This document shows, piece after piece, positions 54,949 to 64,000 of a stretch of 64,000 nt of DNA. The stretch is taken from NCBI RefSeq assembly GCF_010731675.1, contig NZ_AP022584.1:868001-932000 (forward strand), read 5' to 3'. The notes beneath the pieces are model-generated. The model saw nothing but the letters and a program-made list of their open reading frames with translations. It was not told where the DNA came from and ran no database searches. The position numbers and the translations under genes are program-made. Numbering within the stretch: the stretch's first letter is position 1; each line of letters begins with the position of its first letter. This stretch comes from Mycobacterium marseillense. GTDB taxonomy: Bacteria > Actinomycetota > Actinomycetes > Mycobacteriales > Mycobacteriaceae.

Positions 54949-56226
54949 GTGACCACACACCGTCCTCGACAGAAGTTGACCGCCGATCAGCGAAACTCCT
55001 TCGTCGCCGCCTTGCTGGGCTGGACGATGGACGCCTTCGACTACTTCATCGTGGTTCTCGTCTACGCCGACATCGCAAAGACGTTCCACCACAGCAAGGC
55101 CGAGGTCGCGTTCGTCACCACGGCCACCCTGATCATGCGCCCGGTCGGCGCGTTGCTGTTCGGGCTGTGGGCCGACCGCGTCGGCCGGCGGCTGCCGCTG
55201 ATGGTCGACGTCATGTTCTATTCCGTCGTCGGCTTTTTGTGCGCGTTTGCGCCCAACTTCACCGTGCTGGTGATTTTGCGCCTGCTCTACGGCATCGGCA
55301 TGGGCGGTGAATGGGGACTCGGCGCCGCGCTTGCCATGGAGAAGGTTCCAGTCGAGCGACGCGGATTCTTCTCCGGGCTGCTGCAAGAGGGCTACGCGTT
55401 CGGCTACCTGCTGGCGAGCGTCGCCTCGCTGGTGGTGATGGATTGGCTCGGACTGTCGTGGCGCTGGTTGTTCGGCCTGAGCATCGTCCCCGCCCTGATC
55501 AGTTTGATCATTCGCTACCGGGTCGAGGAATCCGAGGTGTGGGAGGCCGCGCAAGACCGGACGAAGCTCACCAGCACCAGAATCCGCGACGTGCTGCGCA
55601 ACGGCGCGATCATCCGGCGCTTCATCTACCTGGCGCTGCTGATGACAGCGTTCAACTGGATGAGCCACGGCACGCAGGACGTTTACCCCACCTTCCTGGG
55701 CGCCCACACCAATCAGGGCGCCGACCTGTCCAGCGCGACGGTCAAGTGGATCGTGGTGGTCTACAACGTCGGCGCCATCATTGGAGGCCTCGTCTTCGGA
55801 ACGTTGTCGCAACGATTGAGTCGGCGTTACACGGTCGTCTTCTGTGCGATTTTGGCGCTGCCGATCGTGCCGCTGTTCGCATACTCACGCAGCGCTGCCA
55901 TGCTGTGCCTGGGTTCGTTTTTGATGCAGCTCTTCGTTCAGGGCGCCTGGGGCGTCATTCCCGCCCACCTCACCGAGATGTCACCGGACGCCATCCGCGG
56001 CCTCTACCCCGGGGTGACCTACCAACTCGGAAACCTGTTGGCGGCGTTCAATTTGCCGATCCAGGAACGTCTCGCCGAATCCCACGGCTACCCGTTCGCG
56101 TTGGCTGCGACCATCGTGCCGGTACTGGCCGCGGTCGTGGTCCTGACGCTGATCGGGAAGGACGCGACGGGAATCCGCTTCGGCACGACGGAAAGTGCTT
56201 TCCTCGCAACGGAAGTGGCGCAATAG
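54949..56226 (+). CDS. nanT: MFS transporter, sialic-acid/organic-acid type (NanT-like)
   Basis: 425 residues with 12 predicted helices. Motif A loop [40 protein letters not shown] is the metabolite:H+ symporter signature; [20 protein letters not shown] lies in the C-terminal half. GTG 54949 is the start. Its place between cinA and the holin-like gene matches Rv1902c, annotated nanT. The sialate assignment is only by name; aromatic or carboxylic acids are as likely, and the amidohydrolase beside it may handle the imported compound (inference). Confidence 0.88.
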   Translation: MTTHRPRQKLTADQRNSFVAALLGWTMDAFDYFIVVLVYADIAKTFHHSKAEVAFVTTATLIMRPVGALLFGLWADRVGRRLPLMVDVMFYSVVGFLCAFAPNFTVLVILRLLYGIGMGGEWGLGAALAMEKVPVERRGFFSGLLQEGYAFGYLLASVASLVVMDWLGLSWRWLFGLSIVPALISLIIRYRVEESEVWEAAQDRTKLTSTRIRDVLRNGAIIRRFIYLALLMTAFNWMSHGTQDVYPTFLGAHTNQGADLSSATVKWIVVVYNVGAIIGGLVFGTLSQRLSRRYTVVFCAILALPIVPLFAYSRSAAMLCLGSFLMQLFVQGAWGVIPAHLTEMSPDAIRGLYPGVTYQLGNLLAAFNLPIQERLAESHGYPFALAATIVPVLAAVVVLTLIGKDATGIRFGTTESAFLATEVAQ

Positions 56227-57519
56227 CTAATTCGCGTCGCCCAGCAGGCGCCGCAGCAGGTGCATGGCCACCGTCGTCGAGCGTTCCCGGATATCGGACC
56301 GGTTGCCGGGAAGGCGCAGGGTGCGGGTATCGGTCCGGCCGGCGGCCTGCACGCTGAAGCAGACCGTCCCCACCGGCTTTTCTTCGGTGCCCCCGCCCGG
56401 CCCGGCGATCCCGGTGATCGCGACTGCGGTGTCGGCGCCGAAGCGCTGCAGCGCGCCAGCGGCCATGGCCTCGGCCACCGGCTCGGACACCGCACCATGC
56501 GCTTCGATCAGCGCCGGATCGACGCCGAGCAACTCCGCTTTGGCCTCGTTGGAGTACGACACCACCCCGCCGGCCACATAATTTGACGATCCGGGCCGGT
56601 CGGTCAGCCGCGCCGCCAGCAGTCCCGCGGTGCACGACTCCGCGGTCGCGATCCGGTGCCCGGCGAGAAGCTGCGCAACCAGATCGTCGACACGCGAGCC
56701 GTCCTCGGAGTAGAGCTGATGCCCGTGCCGCTCGCGCAGCAGCTTGGTCAGTTGCGCGTACGAGTCGGCGGCGTCCGGCTCGTAGCGGGTGACCATTTCG
56801 ATCTCCCCGCGCCGCAGGCAGGTGGTGATCTCGAGCCGGTCGAAGCCGGGCACGGCTTTTTCGGCGTCGCGCAGGGTCTCGGCCAGCCCCGATTCGGGCA
56901 GTCCGAACATCCGCAGCATCTCCTGCCGATAGATGGTGCGGCCGACGATCGCGTCCTGCGCCGCCGGTGTCTGGATGGCCGTGTGCCACATCGGCTGCAG
57001 CTCGCGCGGCGGCCCCGGGAGCACGATCACCGTCGGTTTGCCGGGCACCACGACGCCGGGTGCGGTGCCGACCGGGTCGAGCACCTGCGCGCCGGCCGGG
57101 ACCATGGCCTGTTTGCGGTTGGCGGCCCGCAGCGACTCGAAAGTGCCGGGATCCAAGGCGGATTGGAACGCGGGGTTGCGCCCCATCAGCTTCTTGAGGA
57201 TGTTCGCGATCTTTTCTTCGACCTCGGCGTCCAACACCAGCTCGCGTCCGCAGAAGCGCGAGACCACCTCGACGGTCATGTCGTCGGCCGTGGGCCCCAG
57301 GCCGCCGCTGGTGACGATCAGGTCGACGCCCTGATCGGCGAGGAACCGAAGCTGCGCTTCGATGTCGGCGGGGCGGTCGCCGCAGATCGTGATGTGCGCC
57401 AGTTCGACGCCCAGCTCCAGGAGGCGATCGGCGATCCAGGGGCCGTTGGCGTCTTGGACGCGTCCGGTGAGGACCTCGGTTCCGGTGACAACGATGCCTG
57501 CGCGTGCGCTCACCGGCAT
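56227..57519 (-). CDS. cinA: CinA: competence/damage-inducible protein, NMN deamidase type
   Basis: 430 residues, the same length as I recall for M. tuberculosis CinA. The N-terminal molybdopterin-binding-like domain reads [20 protein letters not shown] and [20 protein letters not shown] (COG1058, pyrophosphatase). The C-terminal deamidase domain carries [20 protein letters not shown] and [20 protein letters not shown]. It hydrolyses ADP-ribose and deamidates NMN in NAD recycling. ATG 57519 is chosen; ATG 57531 and GTG 57513 are alternatives. It abuts the nanT stop tail-to-tail. Confidence 0.95.
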   Translation of the reverse strand: MPVSARAGIVVTGTEVLTGRVQDANGPWIADRLLELGVELAHITICGDRPADIEAQLRFLADQGVDLIVTSGGLGPTADDMTVEVVSRFCGRELVLDAEVEEKIANILKKLMGRNPAFQSALDPGTFESLRAANRKQAMVPAGAQVLDPVGTAPGVVVPGKPTVIVLPGPPRELQPMWHTAIQTPAAQDAIVGRTIYRQEMLRMFGLPESGLAETLRDAEKAVPGFDRLEITTCLRRGEIEMVTRYEPDAADSYAQLTKLLRERHGHQLYSEDGSRVDDLVAQLLAGHRIATAESCTAGLLAARLTDRPGSSNYVAGGVVSYSNEAKAELLGVDPALIEAHGAVSEPVAEAMAAGALQRFGADTAVAITGIAGPGGGTEEKPVGTVCFSVQAAGRTDTRTLRLPGNRSDIRERSTTVAMHLLRRLLGDAN

Positions 57520-57566
57520 GAGCCTACGCATGGACTTCAGCGACGGTTTTGGGAGACTTGGAGCCG

Positions 57567-58061
57567 ATGATCGAGTTAGAGGTGCTTCAGGCCGACGTGA
57601 CCACGCTCGAGGTCGACGCGATCGCCAACGCCGCCAACACGCAGCTGCGGCACGGCGGCGGCGTCGCCGCGGCCATCTCGCGCGCGGGCGGGCCCGAGGT
57701 GCAGCGCGAATCGACCGTGAAGGCGCCGATTGCGCTCGGCGAAGCGATAGAGACCACGGCGGGTGACATGCCGGCGCGGTACGTCATCCACGCGGCGACC
57801 ATGGAACTCGGGGGCCCGACGTCGGCCGAGATCATCGGGGCCGCCACGGCTTCGACCTTGCGCAAGGCCGACGAACTCGGTTGCCGCACGCTGGCGCTGG
57901 TGGCCTTCGGAACCGGTGTCGGCGGTTTCCCGCTCGACGAGGCGGCCCGGCTGATGGTCGACAGGGTGCGGCGGCACCAACCGGGCTCGTTGCGCAAGGT
58001 GGTGTTCGCCGTGCACGGCGACGCGGCGCAGGAAGCGTTTCGGGCAGCGGTGCGGAGCTAG
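57567..58061 (+). CDS. Macro-domain (ADP-ribose-binding) protein
   Basis: 164 residues, a single macro domain: [20 protein letters not shown] (adenine-binding Asp and NAANT), [20 protein letters not shown] (catalytic loop), [12 protein letters not shown] and [20 protein letters not shown] (phosphate-binding). It would bind or hydrolyse ADP-ribose, O-acetyl-ADP-ribose or mono-ADP-ribosyl groups. Position equals M. tuberculosis lppD (Rv1899c), which is about twice as long and a lipoprotein; no signal or lipobox is present here. It overlaps the next gene's stop by 4 bp (convergent). Confidence 0.92.
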   Translation: MIELEVLQADVTTLEVDAIANAANTQLRHGGGVAAAISRAGGPEVQRESTVKAPIALGEAIETTAGDMPARYVIHAATMELGGPTSAEIIGAATASTLRKADELGCRTLALVAFGTGVGGFPLDEAARLMVDRVRRHQPGSLRKVVFAVHGDAAQEAFRAAVRS

Positions 58062-58363
58062 CTCTCGGAGAGGTAGCGCTCGACCGAGGCGACCTTGCGC
58101 GTCATGGCGTCGCTGGCCCCGGTTCGCCAGTCGGCCTTGATCACCGTGCTGACCCGAGGCGCACGGGCGGCCACGGCCTCGACGGCGCGCTGCACCACCG
58201 CCATGACTTCGTCCCACGTGTCGCCCTCGATCACCGTGAACATCGCATCGGTCTTGTTGGGCAGGCCGGATTCGCGAACCACCCGGACGGCCTCGGCGAC
58301 GATCTCGCCGACACCCTCGCCGACCCCCATCGGGGTGACCGAAAACGCGACGAGCACGGACAC
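58058..58363 (-). CDS. MTH1187/YkoF-like (UPF0045) thiamine-binding-type protein
   Basis: 101 residues: [40 protein letters not shown] and [18 protein letters not shown]. Ferredoxin-like fold family, trimer or tetramer, some members binding thiamine precursors. GTG 58363 is the start (GTG 58357 alternative); the frame extends far upstream but only as antisense of the dtd gene. Counterpart of M. tuberculosis Rv1898. It is head-to-head with dtd (51 bp). Confidence 0.9.
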   Translation of the reverse strand: MSVLVAFSVTPMGVGEGVGEIVAEAVRVVRESGLPNKTDAMFTVIEGDTWDEVMAVVQRAVEAVAARAPRVSTVIKADWRTGASDAMTRKVASVERYLSES

Positions 58364-58414
58364 CCTGTCGAGCGTACCCACCTCGTCGCGGCGGGTCTGG
58401 CACCATCGAGGCCC

Positions 58415-58846
58415 ATGCGGGTGTTGGTGCAACGGGTCTCGTCGGCGACGGTGTCGGTCGACGGCGCGGTGGTGGGCGCGATCCGACCGGATGGCCAGGG
58501 GCTGTTGGCATTCGTCGGCATCACCCACACCGACGATCGCGACACCGCGCGTCGGCTCGCCGAGAAGCTCTGGAACCTCAGGATTCTCGCCGAGGAACGG
58601 TGCGCGGCCGACACCCGCGCGCCCATCCTGGTCATCAGCCAGTTCACCCTGTACGCCGACACCGCCAAGGGCCGCCGGCCTTCGTGGAATGCGGCCGCTC
58701 CCGGGGCGGTGGCCGAGCCGCTGGTGGCCGAGTTCGCCGCAGCGCTGCGAGGGTTGGGCGCCGAGGTGCAGACCGGAGAGTTCGGCGCGGACATGCAGGT
58801 CGAGTTGGTGAACGACGGCCCGGTCACGGTGCTTCTCGAACTCTGA
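58415..58846 (+). CDS. dtd: D-aminoacyl-tRNA deacylase
   Basis: 143 residues, identical in length to that recalled for M. tuberculosis Dtd (Rv1897c). It removes D-amino acids (and glycine from tRNA-Ala) from mischarged tRNAs. Active-site motifs [20 protein letters not shown] (SQFTLYA) and [15 protein letters not shown] (NxGPVT) are intact. [16 protein letters not shown] is the standard N terminus. It is close upstream of a methyltransferase gene and functionally separate from it. Confidence 0.96.
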   Translation: MRVLVQRVSSATVSVDGAVVGAIRPDGQGLLAFVGITHTDDRDTARRLAEKLWNLRILAEERCAADTRAPILVISQFTLYADTAKGRRPSWNAAAPGAVAEPLVAEFAAALRGLGAEVQTGEFGADMQVELVNDGPVTVLLEL

Positions 58847-58909
58847 CGCCGCCCGCAGGTACGTTGGGAAAAGCTGACCATTCATGGCCGACGTGACGGG
58901 AGGGCGACC

Positions 58910-59821
58910 GTGGGCACGGCACCTGAATTCGGATCGCTGCGCTCCGACGAGGACACCTGGGACATCGTCAGCAGCGTCGGCTACACCGCGCTGCTCGTGG
59001 CGGGATGGCGCGCCCTGCACGCCGTCAGCCCGCAGCCGTTGGTGCGCGACGAGTATGCGCAAGTCTTCATCGCCGCCTCGCGCGACCCGTACCTGGCGGG
59101 GGTGCTGGCCAACCCGGGCAGCACCGAGGACGAGATGGCCTTCCCGCGGCTGTATGGCGTGCAGACCCGATTTTTCGACGACTTCTTCGTTGCCTCCGGC
59201 CAGGCGGGCATCCGGCAGGCGGTGATCGTCGCCGCCGGGCTGGATTCGCGGGCCTTCCGCATCGAATGGCCGGACAGCACAAGGGTTTTCGAGCTCGATC
59301 TGCCGAAGGTTCTCGAATTCAAGTCGCGTGTGCTCAGTCAGCAGGGGGCAACGCCGAAGGCGCAGCGGATCGAGGTCGCCGCCGATCTGCGCACCGACTG
59401 GTCGCGGCCGTTGGAGGCTGCCGGGTTCGACGTCGAGAGCCCGACCGCCTGGTCTGTCGAGGGGTTGTTGCCCTACCTGACCGACGAGGCACAACACGCC
59501 CTGTTCACCCGGATCAGCGGGCTCAGCGCGCCGGGCAGCCGGATCGCCATCGGTGCGTTGGGCTCGCGGCTGGACCACGACCAACTCCAGGCCCTGGAGG
59601 CGAATCACCCCGGGGTTAACGTGTCGGGCAACGTCGACTTTTCGGCCCTGACGTACGAACCGCAGTCCGACCCCGCGGAATGGCTGACCGCCCACGGCTG
59701 GGCGGTCGAACCCGTCCGCAACACGCTCGACTTACAAGCCGGCTACGGGATGACCCCGCCGGAGGTCGACGTCAAGATCGACAAGTTCATGCGGTCCCAA
59801 TACATCACGGCGACCCGGTGA
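58910..59821 (+). CDS. SAM-dependent methyltransferase, TIGR00027/LCM family
   Basis: 303 residues. [40 protein letters not shown] (motif I AAGLDSRA), [20 protein letters not shown] and [20 protein letters not shown] define the mycobacterial leucine carboxymethyltransferase-like family. GTG 58910 follows GGGAGGG with suitable spacing. Counterpart of Rv1896c (also about 303 residues). It is longer at the N terminus than the other member at 24845. Substrate unknown; convergent with the Zn-dehydrogenase (4-bp gap). Confidence 0.92.
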   Translation: MGTAPEFGSLRSDEDTWDIVSSVGYTALLVAGWRALHAVSPQPLVRDEYAQVFIAASRDPYLAGVLANPGSTEDEMAFPRLYGVQTRFFDDFFVASGQAGIRQAVIVAAGLDSRAFRIEWPDSTRVFELDLPKVLEFKSRVLSQQGATPKAQRIEVAADLRTDWSRPLEAAGFDVESPTAWSVEGLLPYLTDEAQHALFTRISGLSAPGSRIAIGALGSRLDHDQLQALEANHPGVNVSGNVDFSALTYEPQSDPAEWLTAHGWAVEPVRNTLDLQAGYGMTPPEVDVKIDKFMRSQYITATR

Positions 59822-59825
59822 TGTC

Positions 59826-60851
59826 TTAAGGCTTCAGCAGGATCTTCACATCGTCGCCGGACCGCGATTCCGCGGTCGCGTAGCCCCTGGCCGCGTCGTC
59901 TAAAGGCATTGTCGTGGTGAAGATGCCGTCGACATCGAGGCGGCCGGACTGCAGCAGCGGGATCAATTCGGGCCAGGTTCGCTGCACCGGCGCCGTGGTC
60001 ATGCGCAGCGTGATGCTGCGGATCAGGCAGCCCAGGGCGTTGAGCGGAAACGGATTCATATCGTGCACACCGACGACCGAGACGGTGCCGCCCGGCCGGA
60101 CGGTGTTGAGCGCCTCGGTCAGCGATGCGTCGGTGGCGACGGCGTCGATCACCGCGTCGACGCCGCGGCCGCCGGTGGCGGCCAGTATTTCCTGCAGCGC
60201 CGGTGCTTTGACGGGAGTCGCGCCCCACGCGGCGGCGCGCTGCAACCGGCCGTCGACTTGGTCAACCGCGAAAACGTTTGCCGCGCCCTGAAAAAGCGCG
60301 CTGCGCAACGAGCACAGGCCGACTGCTCCGAGGCCGATCACCGCCACGGTCCCGCCGAACGGAATGTCGGCGCGCTGCGCCGCGGCCCAGCCGGTGGCGA
60401 GATTGTCGGTGAGCAGCAGCGCCTGCTCGGTGCTGATGCCCTCGGGCATCTTCAGCAGCTGAAAATCGGCGGCGGGCACCGCGAGCAGATCGGCCTGAGC
60501 GCCGCCGAGCACGCCGCCACCGAAAATCTGAAACCCGGAGTGGCACATGACCGGATCGCGGGTGGCGCACCCCGCACAGGTCCCGCAGCCGGCGACCGAC
60601 GACACCATGACCTGATCGCCGACCTTGACGTTGCGCACCTGCGGCCCGGCGTCCACGACCGTGCCGACGGCTTCGTGGCCGAGGGCGATGGGGTCGGGCA
60701 TCGGGAAGTCGGCCTCGTAGAAGTGCAGATCCGAGCCGCAGATTCCGGCGGCGGTCACCTCGACGATCGCTGCGTCGGGACCCGGGAGCACCGGGTCGGG
60801 GCGGGTGTCAACCCGGATGCTGCGGGGCCCATCGACGACTACCGTGTGCAT
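59826..60851 (-). CDS. Zinc-binding medium-chain alcohol dehydrogenase
   Basis: 341 residues. Catalytic zinc site in ICGSDLHFYEAD and GHEAVGTVVDAG; structural zinc by CGTCAGCATRDPVMC (four Cys); cofactor loop GTVAVIGLGAVGLCSLRSAL. Threonine- or sorbitol-dehydrogenase-like MDR. ATG 60851 is preferred over 60899 because it gives the family start, and upstream codons overlap the Baeyer-Villiger gene. Counterpart of Rv1895. Here it lies 10 bp downstream of the Baeyer-Villiger monooxygenase and may oxidise alcohols that feed or follow it. Confidence 0.92.
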   Translation of the reverse strand: MHTVVVDGPRSIRVDTRPDPVLPGPDAAIVEVTAAGICGSDLHFYEADFPMPDPIALGHEAVGTVVDAGPQVRNVKVGDQVMVSSVAGCGTCAGCATRDPVMCHSGFQIFGGGVLGGAQADLLAVPAADFQLLKMPEGISTEQALLLTDNLATGWAAAQRADIPFGGTVAVIGLGAVGLCSLRSALFQGAANVFAVDQVDGRLQRAAAWGATPVKAPALQEILAATGGRGVDAVIDAVATDASLTEALNTVRPGGTVSVVGVHDMNPFPLNALGCLIRSITLRMTTAPVQRTWPELIPLLQSGRLDVDGIFTTTMPLDDAARGYATAESRSGDDVKILLKP

Positions 60852-60861
60852 ATCGGTGTGC

Positions 60862-62811
60862 TCACTCTCCTTGTCGCGCTTGTTCTTTGCGGCGAACAAC
60901 GAATTGCGACCAGTCGGGTTCGCGCACCGCCGACCAGTACTCGTTGAGACGCCACGGGCTGACGGTGTGAATCTCGCCGTCGGCGTTCTTGAAATACGAG
61001 TGCTTGACCGCCGGGTGTGACCACACCATCTTCTTGATCTGGATCTGTGTCCGTCGGTGCCAGTCCGTGGCGGCGTCGGGCTTCGGCTCGACGGAATGCA
61101 CGTCGGGCTCGGCCAGGCGAGCCAGGCACTGGTCGATGTAGCGCATCTGCAGTTCGGACTGGAAGATCAGGCTGCCCCCGTGGGCGAGGTGGGTTCCGGG
61201 CCCGTAGACGATGAAGAAGTTCGGGAACTCCGGGACGGTGATCCCGAGGTAGGCATATGGCCTGCTCCCCCACAGCTCGTGCAGGTCGACGCCGTTGCGA
61301 CCGGTGATCTTCAGCGGCCACAACACATCGGTGTGCCGGAACCCGGTGGCATAAACGATGACATCGACGTCGTGCGCGATGCCGTCCACGGTGACGATGC
61401 CCTGCGGTGTGATCCGCTCGATGGCTGTGCGCACCAGTTCGACGTTGTCGCGCTGCAGCGTTCGCAACCAGCTGCCGTTGTCCTGCAGGGTGCGCTTGCC
61501 GCAGGCCGGATAGTCCGGCATCACCTTGGCCAGCAACGGCGAGTCCTCGCCGACCTGGCTGGTGATCCACTGGGAGAACATCATGTGCGCGCCGGCATTG
61601 ATGTCGCTGACGGCGTGGTCCTGATCGGCGTAGTTCGGGTCGCCCTCGGCGGCGTCGAGGCCCTTGTCCGAGCCGGGCCACAGCACCAGGAACCGGTACC
61701 ACCTGCCGTAGAACGGCAGGTGGCGCATCGCCCAGCGCACGCCGTCGCCGACCTCCTCGTGGTACATCGGGTTCGGGAACATCCACTGCGCTGTCCGCTG
61801 GAACACCGTCAGGTGCTCGACGTCCTCGGCGATGGCCGGCGCGATCTGGAAGCCGCTGGCCCCGGCGCCGACGAGCGCGACCCGCTTGCCCGTCAGATCG
61901 ACCGAGTGATCCCAGGCCGCCGAGTGGAACGACGGACCCCGGAACGTCTGCGCCCCGGCGAATTCGGGAATGCTGGGCCGGTTGAGCTGACCCACCGCGG
62001 TGATGAGCGCGCGTGCGCGCAGGGTGGTGGTGTGGCCGTTGGCCGATCGCAGCGAAACGTCCCAGGCGCCCTCGGCGTCGTCCCATGCGGCCGCGAGAAC
62101 CTCGGTCTGCCAACGTATCCGGTCGGCCAAGTCGTGTGCGTCGATGACCTTGGTGAAGTAGTCCCGCAGCTCGTATTGCTCGGCGAAGAAGTGGGTCCAG
62201 TCGTTGTTGGGTTCGAAGCTGTAGCAATAGAAATGGTTCGCCACGTCCACCCGGGCGCCGGGATAGCTGTTCTCCCACCAGGTTCCGCCGGGCCCGGCGT
62301 TCTTCTCGACGATGGTGAACGGGATGTTGGCCTGCTGGAGGCGCACGCCGGCCAGGATGCCGGATTCGCCGCACCCGACGACGAGCACCGGCAGCTGCGA
62401 TGCCCGCTCGGCCGGCAAGGCGGCCGGGCGGCGGGGGTCGGCGCCCTCGAGGTCCAGCTCTTCGGCGACCAACGACAGATAGTCATCGGGAACGTGCTCA
62501 CACGCCGCCCAGTCCATCATTTCCCTGATGAGCTCGCCGCTCAGCGGCGCCGGTTCGGGGCAGCCGCGATCCCGGTACTCGGTGATCACCGTCAGCGCCT
62601 CGGCCCGGGCCCGCGCCTTGTCCTCCTCCGACATGAACCCCTGGACCTCGTTGAGGAAGACGCCCATCTGCTTGTAGTCGCGGATGAATCGGGGGTCGCC
62701 GGTGATGTGGACGAGCGAGAGCAACAGCGTCGGGATGCTGACATCCTCGAGGGCGGTGGCGATCTCGGTCGTCGGCGTGGTGAAGGGATCGCCGGCGTAG
62801 CGGCTGCGCAT
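60862..62811 (-). CDS. Flavin-binding Baeyer-Villiger monooxygenase
   Basis: 649 residues. An N-terminal extension of about 140 residues (DVSIPTLLLSLVHITGDPRF; helical) precedes the FAD Rossmann loop VLVVGCGESGILAGVRLQQA. The Baeyer-Villiger fingerprint FRGPSFHSAAWDHS (FxGxxxHxxxW-P/D) is present, followed by the NADP loop VALVGAGASGFQIAPAIA and TGFRHTDVLW. It would insert oxygen into ketones using NADPH and O2. ATG 62811 is chosen: GAGAGGA lies upstream and the alternative at 62856 falls within an inverted-repeat operator. It is absent from the tuberculosis-type gene order, so it is inserted between the Rv1894c- and Rv1895-like genes. Confidence 0.92.
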   Translation of the reverse strand: MRSRYAGDPFTTPTTEIATALEDVSIPTLLLSLVHITGDPRFIRDYKQMGVFLNEVQGFMSEEDKARARAEALTVITEYRDRGCPEPAPLSGELIREMMDWAACEHVPDDYLSLVAEELDLEGADPRRPAALPAERASQLPVLVVGCGESGILAGVRLQQANIPFTIVEKNAGPGGTWWENSYPGARVDVANHFYCYSFEPNNDWTHFFAEQYELRDYFTKVIDAHDLADRIRWQTEVLAAAWDDAEGAWDVSLRSANGHTTTLRARALITAVGQLNRPSIPEFAGAQTFRGPSFHSAAWDHSVDLTGKRVALVGAGASGFQIAPAIAEDVEHLTVFQRTAQWMFPNPMYHEEVGDGVRWAMRHLPFYGRWYRFLVLWPGSDKGLDAAEGDPNYADQDHAVSDINAGAHMMFSQWITSQVGEDSPLLAKVMPDYPACGKRTLQDNGSWLRTLQRDNVELVRTAIERITPQGIVTVDGIAHDVDVIVYATGFRHTDVLWPLKITGRNGVDLHELWGSRPYAYLGITVPEFPNFFIVYGPGTHLAHGGSLIFQSELQMRYIDQCLARLAEPDVHSVEPKPDAATDWHRRTQIQIKKMVWSHPAVKHSYFKNADGEIHTVSPWRLNEYWSAVREPDWSQFVVRRKEQARQGE

Positions 62812-62838
62812 CAAGCCGATCCTCTCGATGGTGTGGAA

Positions 62839-62871
62839 GCCAATTACGCTACGCACAGTTTCGTAATTGGC
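62839..62871. promoter_or_regulatory. Inverted-repeat operator upstream of the Baeyer-Villiger gene
   Basis: GCCAATTACG (62839-62848) and CGTAATTGGC (62862-62871), perfect 10-bp arms with a 13-bp spacer. It lies 28 bp upstream of ATG 62811 and overlaps the expected promoter. A regulator is not encoded next to it. Confidence 0.6.
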
Positions 62872-63021
62872 AGCACTACGCTACCCGGTCGCTCGGCGCA
62901 GGATCAAGGGATTGGAGGCGGTGGCGGACGAACCGCATCGCAACGCGGTCCCGGCGACGAGTCGTAGTGACGGGGCGCAGTTCAGGACCCGCTGGCCACG
63001 TCAGTGAGCTCCGTACTAAAC

Positions 63022-63035
63022 TAGAACACGTTCCA
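63022..63035. promoter_or_regulatory. KstR-type operator
   Basis: TAGAACACGTTCCA fits the published KstR pattern TnnAACnnGTTnnA at every fixed position. It lies 26 bp before the nitronate monooxygenase-like start. KstR represses cholesterol-catabolism genes in mycobacteria and is relieved by steroid-CoA. A ribosome site AGGAG follows at 63052-63056. Confidence 0.7.
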
Positions 63036-63061
63036 ATTCGGCGAGCATCCCAGGAGTTGTA

Positions 63062-64000
63062 ATGCACACCCCTATTTGCGACGAACTCGGCATCGAGTTC
63101 CCGATCTTCGCCTTCACCCACTGCCGCGACGTCGTCGTGGCGGTCAGCAAGGCCGGGGGGTTCGGCGTGCTCGGGGCCGTCGGCTTCACGCCCGAGCAGC
63201 TCGAGATCGAGCTCAACTGGATCGACGAGAACATCGGCGACCACCCCTATGGCGTCGACATCGTCATCCCGAACAAGTACGAGGGCATGGACTCGCACCT
63301 GTCCGCGGAGGAACTGGCGGACACGCTGCGCAAGATGGTGCCCCAGGAGCACCTTGACTTCGGGAAGAAGATCCTCGCCGACCACGGTGTGCCGGTCGAG
63401 GACAGCGACGGCGACAGCCTGCAGCTCCTCGGCTGGACCGAGGCGACCGCCACGCCCCAGGTCGAGGTGGCGCTCAAGCACCCGAAGGTGAAGATGATCG
63501 CCAACGCGCTGGGCACCCCGCCCGCCGACATGATCAAGCACATCCACGATGCAGGGCTCAAGGTCGCCGCACTGTGCGGCTCCCCCTCGCAGGCCCGCAA
63601 GCACGCCGACGCGGGCGTCGACATCATCATCGCCCAGGGTGGCGAGGCCGGCGGCCACTGCGGCGAGGTGGGCTCGATCGTGCTGTGGCCGCAGGTCGTC
63701 AAGGAGGTCGCCCCGGTTCCGGTGCTGGCCGCCGGCGGCATCGGCAGCGGCGAGCAGATCGCGGCCGCGCTGGCGCTGGGCGCGCAGGGCGCGTGGACCG
63801 GATCGCAGTGGTTGATGGTCGAGGAATCCTCGAACACCCCGGTCCAGCAGGAGGCCTACGTCAAGGCCGGCAGCCGCGACACGGTCCGCAGCCGGTCGTT
63901 CACCGGCAAGCCGGCCCGCATGCTGCGCAACGACTGGACCGAGGCGTGGGAGGCCCCGGACAACCCGAAGCCCCTCGGAATGCCGTTGCAGTACATGGTG
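63062..64000 (+). CDS. Nitronate monooxygenase-like FMN protein, 3' end outside window
   Basis: 313 codons visible, running off the right edge (the family is about 375). N-terminal ICDELGIEFPIFAFTHCRDV, KAGGFGVLGAVGFTPEQLEI, IIIAQGGEAGGHCGEVGSIV (GGH loop) and VLAAGGIGSGEQIAAALALG. Counterpart of M. tuberculosis Rv1894c. A KstR-type operator precedes it, so a steroid-degradation role is more likely than nitronate oxidation; related IpdC acts as a reductase in that pathway (established for IpdC, inferred here). AGGAG lies 5 bp before ATG 63062. Confidence 0.9.
   Translation, partial: MHTPICDELGIEFPIFAFTHCRDVVVAVSKAGGFGVLGAVGFTPEQLEIELNWIDENIGDHPYGVDIVIPNKYEGMDSHLSAEELADTLRKMVPQEHLDFGKKILADHGVPVEDSDGDSLQLLGWTEATATPQVEVALKHPKVKMIANALGTPPADMIKHIHDAGLKVAALCGSPSQARKHADAGVDIIIAQGGEAGGHCGEVGSIVLWPQVVKEVAPVPVLAAGGIGSGEQIAAALALGAQGAWTGSQWLMVEESSNTPVQQEAYVKAGSRDTVRSRSFTGKPARMLRNDWTEAWEAPDNPKPLGMPLQYMV

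Noticed and set aside
58364..59695. Upstream two thirds of a 545-residue minus-strand frame
   Set aside because: Antisense to dtd and the methyltransferase; only its last 101 residues are a real family (MTH1187-like).

Overview
The window is high-GC actinobacterial chromosome and almost certainly a nontuberculous, probably slow-growing Mycobacterium. The evidence is a leaderless furA-katG pair, a PE-family protein, a 762-residue type 2 isocitrate lyase, a 13E12-type HNH protein, an L,D-transpeptidase, a cutinase, and many redundant lipid- and steroid-type oxidoreductases. Species is not resolved. Gene density is high, and no rRNA, tRNA, CRISPR array or complete insertion sequence was found.

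Left part (1-10.2 kb): the edge of an FAD oxidoreductase, a coiled-coil hypothetical, an L,D-transpeptidase, furA-katG with a strong terminator, and a Tat-exported DUF1906 protein. These are followed by a compact cluster of GT4 glycosyltransferase, methyltransferase, alpha/alpha-toroid protein and a second, convergent methyltransferase. It looks like a pathway for an unidentified glycosylated, methylated metabolite.

10.2-22.4 kb: a cutinase, then a catabolic island of three luciferase-like flavin monooxygenases, an enoyl-CoA hydratase-like protein, a CxxC carboxymuconolactone-decarboxylase-family protein, an SDR, an HpaB-type hydroxylase and a fused double acyl-CoA dehydrogenase. It carries its own TetR and GntR regulators. 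I find two repeated operator families that tie the transcription units together: a TetR-like 16-mer at 12131, 12993 and 18061, and a GntR-like 12-mer at 13738, 13801, 21859 and 21931. This is the best candidate for an undescribed system in the window.

22.4-41 kb: an orphan PE gene in a relatively AT-rich, gene-poor stretch; GH16; a methyltransferase; an aldehyde dehydrogenase with tandem operators; an AraC-VOC pair; an NYN-nitronate monooxygenase pair; tpx; a GlxA-type regulator beside an isonitrile-hydratase-like protein; a possibly KstR-controlled SDR/SnoaL pair; an orphan fatty acyl-AMP ligase; a further luciferase-like monooxygenase; and a repeat-containing glycine-rich lipoprotein.

41-64 kb: a backbone that matches, from memory, the M. 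tuberculosis order Rv1894c-Rv1916 read in reverse (aceA, MBL protein, LppC-like, Rv1906c-like, D-amino-acid oxidase, holin-like membrane protein, MFS transporter, cinA, macro domain, MTH1187 protein, dtd, methyltransferase, Zn-dehydrogenase, nitronate monooxygenase). There are insertions: a TetR-controlled FAD oxidoreductase/nitronate monooxygenase/nitroreductase block, an HNH protein, an amidohydrolase and a Baeyer-Villiger monooxygenase. In M. tuberculosis katG-furA sits inside this backbone; here it lies about 40 kb away, at the left end.
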